Positions 22,789 through 34,149 of a DNA stretch of 64,000 nt are shown here, piece by piece. Position 1 is the first letter of the stretch. Each line of letters begins with the position of its first letter. The position numbers and the translations under genes were made by a program. The notes beneath the pieces are model-generated. The model was not told the origin of the DNA, did not search any database, and was given only the letters and a program-made list of their open reading frames with translations. The DNA comes from Leptobrachium leishanense (lineage: Eukaryota; Chordata; Amphibia; Anura; Megophryidae), in the NCBI GenBank assembly GCA_009667805.1, contig CM019064.1:110458328-110522327 (forward strand), in the 5' to 3' direction.

Positions 22789-23235
22789 CAATTAACTTCT
22801 TCGCGCAAAAGCGCATGCGCAGCACTTTTTTTTTTTGTGCGCAGCGTTAAACATTAACGCGTGTAAATTAACGCTGGTATTACAATCCGAGTGCATTTTT
22901 TCATCTGTCAAAAAATAACGCTCATAAAAAAGATGCGCAAAAACACACGCAAATTAACGCTGCGCACAGAAATCAGTGGGTTGACTGTTTTATCACGCGA
23001 TTCAGCCAATCTGAATTAAGAACTACAATTGTCTCCCGTTCAGTTTTTGCGCCTGTCAAAATCTATCTGAGTATATATGCTGCAGCAATAATAAAAACAC
23101 GCACAACTTCTCCATTTTATAGGTTGGGTACGCGTAGAATTTGTAACTATACTTTGCTATATTTTTTTTTCAGGCTGGTGTATTTGGTTTCGGCCAGGAC
23201 GTTCAGATTTGCAGTTACCACCAGCTTTTCAAAGA
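22789..23235 (+). repeat. Harbinger-like element, 5' fragment
   Basis: It begins GGGCTCAATTAACTTCTTCG after TTA. It shares long stretches with the complete element at 55013-55743 (GAGTATATATGCTGCAGC, ACTATACTTTGCT). The other terminus is missing. Confidence 0.65.
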
Positions 23236-23749
23236 CGTTAAAATTGGGTCTAGGGGTTTGGCTCTTTGAAGTTGGCAATGTGGCCACTTTTTTTGTACCG
23301 ACATTGATACCAGGAAGAGGAAGGGTGCACTGATCCATGGATAAGCCAACTCTATGAACCAGCAAAGGGGACAGTCATGCCTCAAAAATCAAGGCACTTT
23401 AGTCACTAAAAATAAAAATAGTAAGGGTTATTCAAAGAGAGCCAATCTGGCCCTGAAATGTAACCGGACACTGAAATTCAGCATACGGTTACATTTCCTG
23501 GCCATTCGGTTATTCTGAGAGCAGGCAGTTCATCAAATGTTGGCGAATTGCCTGCACATACGGTGCCTGTTCGAGGGCAGTGAAATCTCCCATAGAGAAG
23601 CAATTCTTCATCTATTCAGAGTACACCAAACAGCAGTGAAAAGTTGCCGAAGTGCCCTGCTGTTCGCAGGGGTGAATCCAGACACAGGCTTTGGGGGGCA
23701 CTCAACCAGTTTTGACTAAGAACTGGTGTTGGGTTCGCAGTGACAGGTC

Positions 23750-23910
23750 ACAGACAGTTCCTGGGGAGCACTGAAGAGCAGCCAGATCCTGGTGAGCACT
23801 GACAGCAGCCAGATCCTAGGGAGCACTGAGAGCAGCCAGTTCCTAGGGAGCACTGAGAGCAGCCAGTTCCTAGGGAGCACTGAGAGTAGCCATATCCTGG
23901 GGAGCACTGA
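23750..23910. repeat. 27-30 bp minisatellite, GGGAGCACTGAGAGCAGCCAG
   Basis: About six imperfect units occur inside the hAT element. The repeated minus-strand frame (LLSVLPRNW) is an artefact of the array. Confidence 0.85.
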
Positions 23911-24144
23911 ACCTATGTAACCTGTGTATATCTGGCTCTGATACTAGCCAGTGCCTTACCAGCCACTGACCTCACTGCATGTCCCTGCAGTAGATCTCAG
24001 ACCATATACATATATATACACTCTTATACGCTCCTTTCTCATAAACAAGAAAAGACAATGTGCATGTGTGCCATGTCTTGGCCACGTCACACTGACATTT
24101 ACACCCTGACCACACACACACAGACCATTACAGATGCACACCCC

Positions 24145-24850
24145 CAGAATCATATATAATCAGGCACAGAGGCCCCCAGAATCATGTATACCCAGCACAG
24201 ACCCCACAGAATTATATATACAGCAGAGCCCAGAATTATATACACAGCAGACCCCCGGAATTATATATACAGCAGAGCCCAGAATTATATATACAGCAGA
24301 CCCCCAGAATTATATATACAGCAGAGCCCAGAATTAAATATATAGAATACCCCAGAATTATATATACAGCACAGCCCCAGAATTATATATACAGTAGACA
24401 CTCAGAATTATATACACAGCAGAGCCCAGAATTATATAAATACACAGCAGAGCCCCCAGAATTATGTATATACACAGCAGACTCCCAGAATTATATACAC
24501 AGGACAGTAGACCCACCCAGAATTATATGCACAGGACAGAAGACCTCCAGAATTATATACACAGGACAGCAGACCCCCCAGAATTATATAGACAGGACAG
24601 CAGACCACCAGAATTATATAGACAGGACAGCAGACCTCCAGAATTATATACACAGGACAGCAGACCCCCAGAATTATATACACAGGACAGCAGACCTCCA
24701 GAATTATATACACAGGATAGCATACCCCACAGAATTATATACACATGGCAGCAGACCCACCAGAATTATATACACAGGACAGCAGACCCACCAGAATTAT
24801 ATGCACAGGACATCAGGCCCCCCAGAATTACATACATACACAGGACATCA
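24145..24850. repeat. 24-32 bp minisatellite, CAGAATTATATACACAG
   Basis: There are more than 20 units. The first part (to about 24440) has a shorter unit with CAGCAGAGCCC. The second has the longer unit with ACACAGGACAGCAGACC. Open frames on both strands (PELYTQDSR, SCVYNSGGL) are by-products. Confidence 0.9.
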
Positions 24851-25856
24851 GTGTCTGAGTGCCTCACTCTCTGGTGTTTTCGGCACCTGAGTGAGCATGT
24901 GCCAGGTACTGTGCATCGGCTCCATGTCAGTTCTTCTTCTGGGGCTCCTGCGTCACATGACACAGACCAGCCGGGGAAGCTGTGTGCAGGCACTGGAGAC
25001 CGAGAAAAATTCCTCCTCCGTCCTGCGGACTAAAGAAAAAAAAGCTACACAAACACAAACACATGCCACTGTGAAACGGCACCCGACCAAAAATAAACCC
25101 TTTAATGTCTGGCGCTGCCTTTAGTGCGACTGCAGCTCGGGGAGGGGGGGCAAATGCTGGTTCAGTAATATTTTCCGGGGGGGGCAATTGCCCCGTTGCC
25201 CCCCCAGATCCGCCCCTGGCTGTTCGGTGATTTCATTTGTCAGGTTTATTCAGGAAAATCCCATAGGCTTCAATGTTAAAAATATTCCAGTTTTAATTCA
25301 ATACCTAATAAACTATTTATCATTTTATTCTGCAGTAAAAAGTCTCTTTAGTTTTCGATTTTTTGGGATCTTTTAGGCATTTTTGTGGGATTTTGTTTTT
25401 TTCCCCGTTTTTTTTAAATCGTTTTTTCATTTTTCTGTAACAGACCTTTTTAGTATCATTCACTAGATCTTATAAGTAAATTTCAGACATTTTCATTCAG
25501 TATTTTTTTGCAAACAGCGTTTCAAATTTCAAACTTTCAAGCAAACTGCTTTTGTTTTTTTCCACCACGTTCGTCTGCATGTCAGATTTTTCCGGCGGCT
25601 GCTCTGCGCTGTGATCGACGGCTGCTCAGATTTTTGCAACGGTTTCTGCGGGTTTTCGGTGAGTATTCGGTGAGAGTTAGGCAAGTTTTTTGCGGGTTTG
25701 TGGCGAATATTCCCTGCACTACTGGAGCCCTGCGGTGCTTGCTGAATACACCGCGGGGTCGGCGAACTAGGAATCGCTGAATCGCCACGAAGTGCGGGGA
25801 ACGAAAAGTCACCGAACGTGCGGTGACTTTTCGAATCTCTTTGAATAACCCTGAGT

Positions 25857-26032
25857 TACTGTATTTGTAATTGTGACAGTATTACTCTTATAACAATAAT
25901 ACAAAATAAATCCTCTTGGAGTGATGAACCATTCATACAGAGTAAAGAATAGGAAGAGTCTATTATAGAATCAATAAACAATGACACAATTTGAAACAAT
26001 GTGGGCACATAAACGTGCCAAATAACTAATAA

Positions 26033-26069
<37 letters not shown>

Positions 26070-26544
26070 GAAAATTAACTTCTTACAATGGTATTGGTTA
26101 ATTAATTCAACCTTGACTTTATGTTAGCATAGACTACGGACATAAAAGCATTGCTGAAGTCATTGAACCAAACACAATGCTGGAGTAATTCATGCACAAA
26201 ATGAGAGGATACAGGAAAATGTAAAATTCACAGGATTTCACCAAGCAGGTAGACAATATGGTAAAAAATAATAAATTACTGTTTGACTTGTCTGCTGATT
26301 TACTTCTGATGAAATTGATGTAGTTTGCACACACTTCAAGTATCTATTAGATGCTGAGAAAATAGCATTATAAATGAACTGAAAATAAAAGGAAATAAAA
26401 GAGAAACCCACTATAAATAAAAAATATCATAATGGTATTATTTATTTACAAAATGTTGCTATTATAAAACAGGAAAATTTTAAAATGTAAAATCTTTTTT
26501 TCTTTTCAGCTAGCCATATTTTTTGTTGAATTACATTTTTTCAT
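25857..26544. other. AT-rich stretch, only a microsatellite
   Basis: Apart from the TA/CA repeat, nothing was recognised. Confidence 0.45.
26034..26070. repeat. TA/CA microsatellite
   Basis: An (AT)n run passes directly into (AC)n. Confidence 0.9.
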
Positions 26545-26978
26545 TTAACTCCTTCACTACTGAGATCGAGATAACTCGAGACTTCGAAGGCACCAACAGA
26601 TTTGCAACTCCGAAGGACAAAAGCAAATTATTTTTTTTGCTGCAAAAGAATTTAGTTTGATTTTGGGCTGCAGAAGGTGCCCACAAAGTTTTAGCTATGT
26701 TGGCATAAAGTCCGAGTTCATAAAACTGTTTAAAATCGACTGATGAATGCCCTGGCATATGGGACTTTCAGCAGCCAATGCAGGGAACTGCGAGCTGCAG
26801 AGAAACTAGTGTAAATACTTTTGGCCATTAGATGGCGCCATCTGCCTCCCAAATAGGTTATTAAGGAATACACCGGACATATTCCCAAATATGTCTTACT
26901 TCAAAAATCTTTTTTTTTAAAAAACACTGGTTCAGACAATGTTTTTTTGGAAAATTCACCTGGTAGTGAAGGGGTTGA
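26545..26978. mobile_element. P-family TTAA element, uninterrupted copy
   Basis: The left end is TTAACTCCTTCACTACTGAG. The right end is CACCTGGTAGTGAAGGGG followed by TTGA (a decayed TTAA). At 434 bp it is the cleanest size standard for the family in this window. It contains the motif TAGATGGCGCCATCTGCC. Confidence 0.75.
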
Positions 26979-27555
26979 TCGTAAAGGTCAAATGAAGGCA
27001 AATTCTTATTAAAAAATAAATAATATTACATGAACAAAGCCTTTGATATATTTTAGGAAAGTGCACAGTTTCTCTTTTGCATGTGGTAAATGTTATTTTG
27101 CACCTCATATACTTTGAATGGGACTCACAAAAAATGCTTTTGTAGGAGAAGATGCTCATTATTTATCACACCAGTCTGACACAGACCTGAAATTACCCCA
27201 TGGTTAGACCTCTCAAATGAGTTTTTTTTTTATCTTAGGCTTGCCACGAAAGTATTCACTCTGGTTGATTAGTAAAAGTAAATATTCCACTTTGCATCCC
27301 AAACATATTTTTTTGGCAGAAAACAGAAAAAAACAAAACATGACCTTAAAATAATTGAACACAGAATGAACAATATTGAAAAACAAATTAATAACACATA
27401 AACCACAGCAAGTGGCAGATAGCGTTAAGTTATTACAAAAACACAAGTATAATTTAATATAAAATAGTGATAAATCAGTATTTATGCTCCATGGAAAAAT
27501 TCTAATGTTTGTATCTTTCTGTATCTTTCTATTAAAGAACACATGTAGCAGCCAT
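26979..27555. other. AT-rich stretch, nothing recognised
   Basis: No terminal repeats, arrays or convincing coding frames were seen. Confidence 0.45.
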
Positions 27556-27559
27556 GTTC

Positions 27560-28137
27560 ACTTTCACTAGACTATCTTGTGCCCACACGCTCGTCACCAG
27601 GCAGCGGGAATTTTGAGTCTTCAAGCTGCTGGACACCAGATCGGACACTGATGATATCAGCACACTCTGCATGCTGACATCATCCTCTTGGAGACCACCC
27701 ACAATAGCAACATCCTGAAAGAGGCAGACAATGGATTGGTTCTTTGCATGTGCGCAACTCCGATCCATCACTCTGCACAGGCGGGAGGAGCTACAGAACT
27801 TGTGTACACAAAGTACACATGTTCCAAGCGATGCACAATTCGTGTACCCTACACAATGGAATTTGTGTAGGTATACAAATTGTGGGAAAAAGCTACAGGG
27901 GCTTTTGGATTTCAGGAGCTCTAAGCAGCATGTGTGGTGGGACAAAGGCTGAGTAGTTACAACTAAAATTAACCCCTCAAGGACCAAGGATCTTTAAAGT
28001 CAATGCATTTATGACGTAAACGTTAGGTCACTGGTCCTTAAGGGGTTAAATAATAGAAAATACTAAAAGCATCTGATCAGTTATTTAAGGGAAAAAATGT
28101 GGTGGTGGGTGTGTTTTTTATTAGTGCCCCTTTAAAG
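27560..28137 (-). repeat. T2/Kolobok-like element, partial
   Basis: The right end reads AGTGCCCCTTTAA, and the interior (GATTGGTTCTTTGCATGTGC, TTATTTAAGGG) resembles the T2-like copies at 48298 and 59741. The left boundary is approximate. A 73-bp TTAA MITE sits inside. Confidence 0.5.
27973..28045. mobile_element. 73-bp TTAA MITE hairpin
   Basis: The ends are CCCCTCAAGGACCA and TGGTCCTTAAGGGG, with TTAA on both sides (27969-27972, 28046-28049). The arms pair over 14 bp with one mismatch. This is close to the minimal size for a piggyBac-like MITE. Confidence 0.8.
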
Positions 28138-28732
28138 ACAAACTGGTATATGTATGTTTATCTCCAAGGTCCCCTCTCTTTCGAACATAAAATAATAAAT
28201 ATAAATGCAAATAATGATTGAGAATAACTGATACTTATCTATCTCAGATTAGTTCTTGGTAATGATACATTTGTCTGCGAACCAACAATAAGTTATAATT
28301 ACCATTGCTATTGGCTTTGTTTTAACACTACTCTTTTATCATGGTTCCATCGTTTTCTTCTCATTAATTCCCCGTTGAGCTATAATGGGGACTCCGCAGG
28401 ATAATGCATTGTAAATAGAAGTTGATTAAAGCATCCTAAATCTGTCTCCTGTATGGAAATGAAGTATTAAATGTATTATTTTCCCCTATTTTACTTAAGC
28501 AAATTCATTATAAAGTAGTAGAGGTGAAAAATTGTACTATTTATAGTATACCATCCATTATCTGTATGACAGTGTATTATTATCATGATGCATAAAAGGT
28601 TCATACCCCTATCATTTCTAATCTCAAATTCAATGGCTTCTGTTTGCTAACATTGATTTTGCATTCAACTGTACATTTTAAGGCCATATAAGAAGAACGA
28701 TTTTATAACTTATCCAACCTAAACATGATTCT
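28138..28732. other. No recognisable feature
   Basis: AT-rich, with short frames only. Confidence 0.45.
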
Positions 28733-28750
28733 TTAACTCCTTTAATACCA

Positions 28751-28805
28751 AGTGATTTTCTAAAAATCCACTGCCAGGAACCAGTGGATTTTTGGAAAAT
28801 CATTT
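28751..28805. repeat. Hairpin near the P-family terminus
   Basis: GATTTTCTAAAAATCCACTG and CAGTGGATTTTTGGAAAATC form an imperfect stem close to the TTAA end. Confidence 0.6.
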
Positions 28806-29027
28806 TTATTTATACAGTAAAATATTTGGGAATAATTCCCAATGTATTTCTTACTGTAATAATCTATTTGGCAGGCAGATGTTGCCATCTTCTGGCCAAA
28901 CGGATGTCATGCAGTTAAAACCGCAGCCTGTGTCTCCCTGTTGGCTGGGGAATGTTCGATATATTAGGGTATTCCTTAGCGATTTTAACTAGATTTAGCA
29001 CTTTAGGGATTATGCCCACAGGGCTAA

Positions 29028-29458
29028 GGCTAGGGTCAGACTAACGTATTTTTTGCGTCTTCCATCAAAAGTGCGTCCGGACGCATGGGCACACTTTTTG
29101 ACAGAAGACGCGACAGTGGTCACACGGTGCGCAATTACGGCCGTGATTTTTGACGGAGCTATAAAAAACAAATGGACGTGATGTTGGCCGGACATGTGCA
29201 GCGCCTGACGTCTCCTAATCAGCACACACGCCGCTATGCCGACGCAGCATACTCTGTGCGTAAGTTCTAGCGGTTCGACGTTCTTACAAAAATGCATTCG
29301 TTTGCCGCTTGCATTGTGCGGCCGCACTTTTGTGCAGCCGCACTTTTGTGCGGCCCTACTTTGTGTGTTGGCCGTCATTGGACGTCATTTGCTGCTACCA
29401 CGGCCGTAATAAAGTGTGGCTAAACGCACGTTCACACTGCGATTGTCTGACCCCAGCC
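29028..29458. mobile_element. Harbinger-like MITE, GGCTAGGGTCAGAC ends
   Basis: The left end is GGCTAGGGTCAGAC and the right end is GTCTGACCCCAGCC, flanked by TAA (29025-29027, 29459-29461). The 3-bp TAA duplication and GG-starting inverted repeat fit PIF/Harbinger. It is 431 bp long. Two further copies lie at 57456-57882 and 58357-58783. Confidence 0.88.
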
Positions 29459-29630
29459 TAAAACCTAGCTTTTGGTCTCCAGAAAGTAACTCCAAAAGAA
29501 ATGTGTTTGCAACAAGTGAATTTCATTTGCAATCACGCAGCACAGCCCCAGATCGTGTTAAAACGATCTCAGGCTGATGTGTCTGCTACAGTTGATCATG
29601 TAAACATAATCACAGTAGTGAAGGGATTAA

Positions 29631-30540
29631 TGACAGGGTTGGATTGAAATTTGGGATTTTTTTCACGTTTCCGGTTTAGTAAACAACTAATTTTTTCAAT
29701 ATTTTGAAGTCTGAACAATTTTTTACATAATATTTGAGCAGGCTGCTAAAAACAAAGATTTATTATCATTCCATAAATAACTGAGTTTTATATAACAGTA
29801 ATTGAGCTTTCTGTTTAATACTGTCCACTGAAATCTTACGATTACGCACTAATATATGAAAACAAAACGTGGCTCCCATAGTCTAAATTATTAACCACAG
29901 CCCTGGTCTGCAAATACTCAGCGTATATAAACCCTGCAAACATTAAGGAAACTGTTTCTAGATGTTTATTTGGAAACATTTTGCACTGAGGGAGTTACTG
30001 TAAACATTAGCATATCTGTCTACAAAACAGGTCAAACACAAAATACAACTACACTTAAGAGAGTATTTTGCCATATTTGATCCTGTCTGTGATATTGGCT
30101 TAAACCATGTTTATTGTGCTGTAGCTCAGGATACTATCCATTTCTACAGTATCCATGAACAATTTGAATATTCCCTTGGTTGAATACATGTATAATGCAT
30201 TTAGAAAATACTTTCACCTGTTGCATAGGCACAAGAAAACATATCTGCTCAGACATCAAACATCTTCCACAGGGTAAGAGGAGCAATGCTTAACCACTGA
30301 TTTCTATAGAATAAATGAAAAATAATTCTACTTCATACATGAGATTCACAGCTAAAACCAAAATATAAGAACAATGTGTTTGCTTTTGGCTGTTCTGTTG
30401 CTTTCTGTAGAATACTAATAAAATGAATATTTGGATGCGGGTTCATTATTTTTTAATAAAAAAAAGCAAGAACAGGCTGCATGTTAACACAATGCTGAAC
30501 AAAGCCACTTTATAAAGGTCTGGAACAGGCTGACAGCTAA
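29631..30540. other. AT-rich stretch, nothing recognised
   Basis: No terminal repeats or coding signal were found. Confidence 0.45.
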
Positions 30541-30562
30541 TTGGAACTCATGAGAAGTTGTC

Positions 30563-31410
30563 ATGCCACAGTCCTGGAGTCCGCTGGCACCATTGTCATG
30601 GTCACCCTTTCCTCCTGTTAGTCCTGTTTTCCATCTTCCATTTGTCCCGTTCTTCCTTTGGACTCAATCACATTTTGCTTTTTCCCTCTTCTTTCTCCCT
30701 CTCCATCTCTGGACTTATGCCACTCCTGCTTCTCCCTTTCCTAGCTGTGTCTGATTGCACACATGTGCACCTACCATTTAACCAGGTCACCCCCCTTCCT
30801 CCTTGCGCTTTCATTCTGGTCTGTTCTGTTTCCTTCCCCTACCTGTCAGAGGTCCTGTGAGCTCCCTCTTGTTAGTGTCCAGTTCCTTACCTGTGATACA
30901 CTGCTGCATAAGATCCTGGCTCCTGTATTTCTGAACTGATAACTACATAGCCCATTATCCAGGGACTGGAGATTGTCCTGAGTTCCAGATTTCCACCTTA
31001 CTTGTGATTCACTGCTGCCATAGATCTTGTTGCTGTTTCCAGTGGAGTCTGCGGCTTCCTGACTAAGTGGATCACTATCCACCGGGGCCTGGAGACTTTC
31101 TTGGCTGCCAGACATCCATCCTGTGCCAGCTATAAAGTAAATTCAATCAAGGTATTGCTACCCAGGCTCTTGATGCCTCAAGTGGATTCTCCAGACAGCT
31201 TTTGACTGCATAGCTCACCATCCTCTGCTTGTTATTATTTTTACCTATTTGTTTTGGACTTCCTAAATGCAAAGACTGTGTCAGTGTGCTGTGTATTTAC
31301 AATACATTACATTTCCTGCATTCAAAGTCTCCTGAGTCTGCTTGTCTAGCTCACCCTCTGCGCTTAGGATATAAAACTTAACCAAATAGGCCATGGCCAG
31401 GGCCTGACAG
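30563..31410 (+). repeat. Possible LTR-like segment with internal tandem
   Basis: The segment is C/T-rich and starts near TGTCATGCCACAGTCCTGG. It shows two imperfect about 120-bp units (TACCTGTGATACACTGCTGC near 30890, TACTTGTGATTCACTGCTGC near 31000). It ends near GCCAGGGCCTGACAGAAGC, which could be an LTR end plus primer-binding site. No second LTR or polymerase is present. The open frame at 31562-31963 has no domain I recognise. Confidence 0.3.
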
Positions 31411-32270
31411 AAGCTTAGTTTCCCAGACCTATATGAGGAATATCAACACATACATGTGTTCTCCAGACTCTAATTGCTGTTTGTAACAACCCCTCAAAGT
31501 CGCTCAGACATCTGTCCTAAAATCTAATGCCTCTCTGGTCACATCTGCCCTTACTCGCAATATGTTTCAATCCCTGGTCAATGCCTTCAGAATTTGGAGG
31601 TTTGAGACACAGTACTCTCTGGGAACAGTGTTAACTCTGTGTACCTATCTTCAAAAATACCAACAAGTGCTCAGGATCGAGTTAGCTCAATCTGGTTTTA
31701 TTTTGGATGATTGCAAATGGGCTACAGAATATGTCCCCAAACTTAAAGTGCATTGGACAAAACAGCTGCTGTACTGTAAGCAGCTGAAGCTATTATTTCT
31801 ATCTCCGTCAGAGACAACCTGGCAGCCTCAGCAGTACATCTGGATTCACCAACAGAAGGAGCTTGCTGCTTGTCAAATACAGCACATTCAGTCTGAATGG
31901 TGTGTGTGTGTGTTAATTATAAGGTTAAGAGGTCATTTAAAGGCTGACATAATAAAATCCTAACAGGGTAATTCAAAGAGATCCGAATTGCTTGAGAAAG
32001 GTAACTGAACGCTGAAAATCAGCGTTCGGTTACCTTTCTTGGCCATTTGGATATCCAGAGAGCAGGCAATTCGCCAAATCCTGGCGAATTGCCTGAACAT
32101 ACGGTGCCTGTTCGGTGCCTGTTCGAGGGCCGTGAAAACCCCATGAAAAAGCACTGCTTCGGCTATTCAGAGAACACAAACCAGCAGTGAAAGGTTCCCG
32201 AAATGCCCTGCCATTCGGTGGTTTAATTCGGCAAGTTTATTCAGGAGAATCCCATAGGCTTCAATGTTAA

Positions 32271-32499
32271 AAACATAGAAACATAGAAAAATGTCGGCAG
32301 ATAAGAACCTTTCGGCCCATCTAGTCTGCCCAATTACATGGATACTTTACCTGGATTTATCTTTTGTTTAGGATAGCCTTATGCCTATCCCATGCCTGCT
32401 TAAATTCAATTACTGTTTTGGCCTCTACCACTTCAACTGGAAGGCTGTTCCATGTATCCACCACCCTCTCAGTAAAATAATGCTTCCTGATGTTACTAA
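32271..32499. repeat. CATAGAAACATAGAA interspersed repeat
   Basis: It begins ACATAGAAACATAGAAAAAT and continues TTCGGCCCATCTAGTCTGCC. I recognise this opening as a widely dispersed tetrapod repeat but do not know its class. It interrupts the S-family sequence between TTAAAAA and ATATTCC. Confidence 0.6.
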
Positions 32500-32589
32500 T
32501 ATTCCAGTTTTAATTCAATATCTAATAAACCGTTCATTATAAAATTCTGTAGTAAAGAGTCTCTTTATTTATAGATTTTTTAGGATATT

Positions 32590-34076
32590 CTTTTTGTATT
32601 TAAGATTTTTATTTTCAATAAGAAAAGGTCACAGATTAACCAGCTCAAGTGGCCTCGCAGGGCCAGATAATATACTCACATAAGAAATGCAGATAAAATA
32701 ATAAAATAAAAATAAAAATAATAATAAAATAAAAATCAACAAAATGTCACGGAACGGAGGAGGGAGGATTAAAACAAAAGTCAACAGAAACACTCCAGAG
32801 AACTAAAATGAAGCCAAAAAGTCTCAAATGCATCCCCAGCCGGGGAACGACAGAGAGAAAAAGAAAATAAAATAAAGGGAGGGGAGAAAAATGGGGGAGA
32901 ACTCTCAGGGCCAAATGTCAGAATCGAAAAGAATTGTCAGCGGTATAACTCAGCTTGCGGAGGGGTAAGCCAAAAGGGGGAAAAAATCAAAGGGGGAAAA
33001 TAAAACAGGGTAAAGTCAGCCGGTATCTAGTAGAGGAGGCCGGGCCATCACAGGCAGGTAAATGCAGGGTCGTCTAGGTCTCACTGTCCCCTTGGGTGAG
33101 TATGCTTGGCAGAGATAAGTAGTCTGAAGCTGAACCTCACAGTGTCCCAGTGCGTACCTCTGTGCCATCTTGACCGCCAGCTGAGGGTTAAATCCTCGAA
33201 AGGCCCGGACCGATCTGCGAGCACCATATCTCTTCCGTAGGTCCCTTCGGCGGTGTCGTGTGCGCCTCCGCGCCTTCCTGGCTTCCAACCGGGCGAAACT
33301 GCCTGTCCCTCGGGGTGGCACTGCCTGCCTCCGTCCTGCCAGCACAGCCACCATCTGTGGGGTGCGGACGTCAGCCTCACGCCATCAGCGAGAGTCAGGG
33401 ACACTCTGGGGAAACGGGACTCTCGAGCTGGGACCGCAGCCACACCTATATCTTCGCCGTCTCTCTCAACGGCTGCGGCAGCAGGGGGGCAGAACACAGT
33501 GGGGTGCGGAGGATTACCGGCCCCGTTCCCTGTAGACCGCTGAGACCTCTCTTCCCGGCAGCATCGCAGTGCGGCTAACATCCTGCGCCATACCCCTCTA
33601 GTGAGTGGGCCATCCGCGTCCTCCCCCTCCAGCAGAAATAAACAGGCATCTATGCCGCCAATAGCGGCCTCCACAGCTCCGGAGGGGGGGTCCATCTCGT
33701 CTCCAACCAGCGGGTCCGACCGCCACTCCCGTGAACCCGGCAGCCAGGAGATGGGGGCCATCCATCTCCGTGCAGATCCGGCCCGGGGCACTCGGTCAGA
33801 GCCGCGTGGTCACAAGGCTTCACGTAGGTAGCAGGCCTCAAGATGGCCACCGTCTCCTCACACCAATCACCCAGTTATCGCAGCCAGGGTTGTCTCACGT
33901 CCGGAGGGGGGGACTAAACGGCCTCCGGACAGGTCAGAACCGGTGGCCAGCCACTCAGACCCCAAGTCAGCAGGAAAATTGGAACTCAAAAATCAGGTAA
34001 AGGTCCCCAGAAGGAGCAGACGTGCGGAGTTCCAGCAAAACACGTCCGCTCCTGTGAACAGCCGGCCACGCCCCCC
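32590..34076 (-). mobile_element. LINE-derived retroposon (G family), copy 2
   Basis: The 13-bp flanks are TTTTTAGGATATT (32577-32589) and TTTTTATGATATT (34077-34089). The intact S-family copy at 39380 shows a single TTTTTTAGGATATTTTAAGC, the empty site. On the minus strand it opens GGGGGGCGTGGCCGGCTG and ends in AAAATAAAAATCTTAAATAC. The 5' half holds the longest open version of the family's peptide frame. Confidence 0.85.
33081..33791 (-). CDS. Unrecognised G-family ORF, 236 codons
   Basis: The frame contains DACLFLLEGEDADGPLTRGV followed by WRRMLAALRCCREE. This stretch is shared, with substitutions, with the copies at 37110 and 2419. The shared part supports a real ancestral protein; downstream of it the copies no longer agree, and the rest of the frame may be open by chance in GC-rich DNA. 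No catalytic motif is visible. Long overlapping frames on the other strand (33253-34000) are shadows. Confidence 0.4.
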   Translation of the reverse strand: MPRAGSARRWMAPISWLPGSREWRSDPLVGDEMDPPSGAVEAAIGGIDACLFLLEGEDADGPLTRGVWRRMLAALRCCREERSQRSTGNGAGNPPHPTVFCPPAAAAVERDGEDIGVAAVPARESRFPRVSLTLADGVRLTSAPHRWWLCWQDGGRQCHPEGQAVSPGWKPGRRGGAHDTAEGTYGRDMVLADRSGPFEDLTLSWRSRWHRGTHWDTVRFSFRLLISAKHTHPRGQ

Positions 34077-34149
34077 TTTTTATGATATTTTAAGCATTTA
34101 TCAGAATTTTTTTTTTTAAAAGTCCGATTTTTTTTCTTTTTTTTTTAAG

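Larger units (their letters stand above)
23667..25218. mobile_element. hAT element, CAGGGG ends, filled with minisatellites
   Basis: The left end is CAGGGGTGAATCCAGAC and the right end is AGATCCGCCCCTG. Both are flanked by the perfect 8-bp duplication GCTGTTCG (23659-23666, 25219-25226). The uninterrupted S-family consensus (CTGCTGTTCGGTGG) confirms the empty site. The interior holds two minisatellites and no transposase, so it is non-autonomous. Confidence 0.88.
23423..25853 (+). mobile_element. S-family MITE split by a hAT element
   Basis: It starts AAGGGTTATTCAAAGAG and ends TCTTTGAATAACCCTG, flanked by the 3-bp duplication AGT (23420-23422, 25854-25856). The hAT element at 23667-25218 sits inside. 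The subterminal hairpin at about 23454-23495 has arms AAATGTAACCG / CGGTTACATTT. That differs from other copies by a compensated base pair. Confidence 0.8.
28733..29630. mobile_element. P-family TTAA element split by a Harbinger MITE
   Basis: The left end is TTAACTCCTTTAATACCAAG and the right end is CACAGTAGTGAAGGGATTAA. The motif GGCAGGCAGATGTTGCCATC is shared with the 21.4-kb copy. The insertion at 29028-29458 accounts for the extra length. Confidence 0.75.

Noticed and set aside
24464..25033. 189-codon open frame and its minus-strand partners
   Set aside because: Produced by the 24-32 bp minisatellite; the peptide is a simple repeat on both strands.
30558..30860. 100-codon hydrophobic frame
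   Set aside because: Leu/Pro/Ser bias follows from C/T-rich DNA; more likely part of an LTR-like repeat.
33253..34000. Overlapping plus-strand frames of 76-106 codons
   Set aside because: Antisense to the G-family retroposon; not conserved in the other two copies.
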